Source: Lachnospiraceae bacterium (GTDB lineage Bacteria > Bacillota > Clostridia > Lachnospirales > Lachnospiraceae). From it: a stretch of DNA of 15,194 nt. Under the pieces are notes generated by a model, which saw only the letters and a list, made by a program, of their open reading frames with translations, did no database searches and was not told where the DNA came from. Positions 15,084-15,194 of the stretch are shown in pieces. The translations under genes were made by a program, and so were the position numbers. The stretch spans positions 1-15,194 of the forward strand of contig CAADYR010000174.1 in assembly GCA_900753305.1 (NCBI GenBank). Direction: 5' to 3'. Positions within the stretch are counted from its first letter, which is position 1, and every line of letters begins with the position of its first letter.

Positions 15084-15169
15084 GTTATAACCTCTTTTCT
15101 GATGTTTAGATTGCAGTTTAAGTAAGAATATCTAGGTACGCCGCTGGTCTGGCAGTTCGGTTCTTTTGC

Positions 15170-15179
15170 CACGTACGTG
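15170..15179. promoter_or_regulatory. Perfect 10-bp palindrome upstream of yeiH
   Basis: CACGTACGTG reads the same on both strands and lies about 90 bp upstream of the yeiH start. It could be a regulator site. No clear -35/-10 pair is visible between it and yeiH, so this is a weak call. Confidence 0.25.
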
Positions 15180-15194
15180 ATGTAAGAGTTTCTA

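Noticed and set aside
14389..15090. 233-codon plus-strand reading frame opposite yeiH
   Set aside because: It is antisense to a clear YeiH family protein, has no recognisable domain or ribosome site, and its composition mirrors the complementary gene.
1..15194. CRISPR array, tRNA, rRNA or intact insertion sequence
   Set aside because: No regularly spaced direct repeats, no cloverleaf or rRNA-like sequence, and no transposase motif were seen in any interval.

Overview
The window looks like a chromosomal segment of a low-to-moderate GC Gram-positive gut anaerobe, most likely a Lachnospiraceae-type member of the Clostridia. The clues are an LL-diaminopimelate aminotransferase (DapL), a T-box riboswitch, AGGAGG-type ribosome sites, TTGACA/TATAAT promoters, and an AprA-like flavoprotein paired with a 2x[4Fe-4S] ferredoxin. 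Species-level placement is not possible by eye.

Layout. Positions 1-2300 form an AT-rich accessory stretch: a GNAT acetyltransferase, a long imperfect hairpin, an XRE regulator with two predicted membrane helices and a zinc ribbon, and a broken RibD_C/DHFR-family gene. A strong two-sided terminator (about 2316-2359) closes it. Next, dapL (minus strand) diverges from a leader with a full T-box riboswitch (about 3779-4070) in front of cstA. A MATE transporter and a cytoplasmic GH43-like protein follow on the plus strand.

From about 8520 to 12110 lies the collapsed remnant of a peptide-type ABC transporter / flavoprotein / ferredoxin locus. A GntR-family FCD domain without its HTH (minus strand) is joined directly to the last ~22 codons of an oppD-like gene (plus strand). 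After the scar come an intact-looking OppF ATPase, an AprA-like flavoprotein gene with three separate lesions (8-bp tandem duplication at the start codon, out-of-frame internal deletion, apparent in-frame internal deletion), and an intact 2x[4Fe-4S] ferredoxin. The substrate-binding protein, permeases and most of OppD that normally accompany such genes are missing, and so presumably is the original promoter.

The right end, all on the minus strand, reads yeiH-type exporter, then marR, then a MepA-like MATE transporter. marR and the MATE gene abut exactly (TAAATG). Between yeiH and marR, about 50 bp appear to combine the yeiH terminator, the marR promoter and two palindromic MarR-type operators. 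No CRISPR array, tRNA, rRNA or intact insertion sequence was seen.

No clearly new multi-gene system was found. The most interesting items are the T-box (tentative isoleucine specifier) on cstA, the nested promoter/operator/terminator at marR, and the clear deletion scar in the opp/flavoprotein locus.
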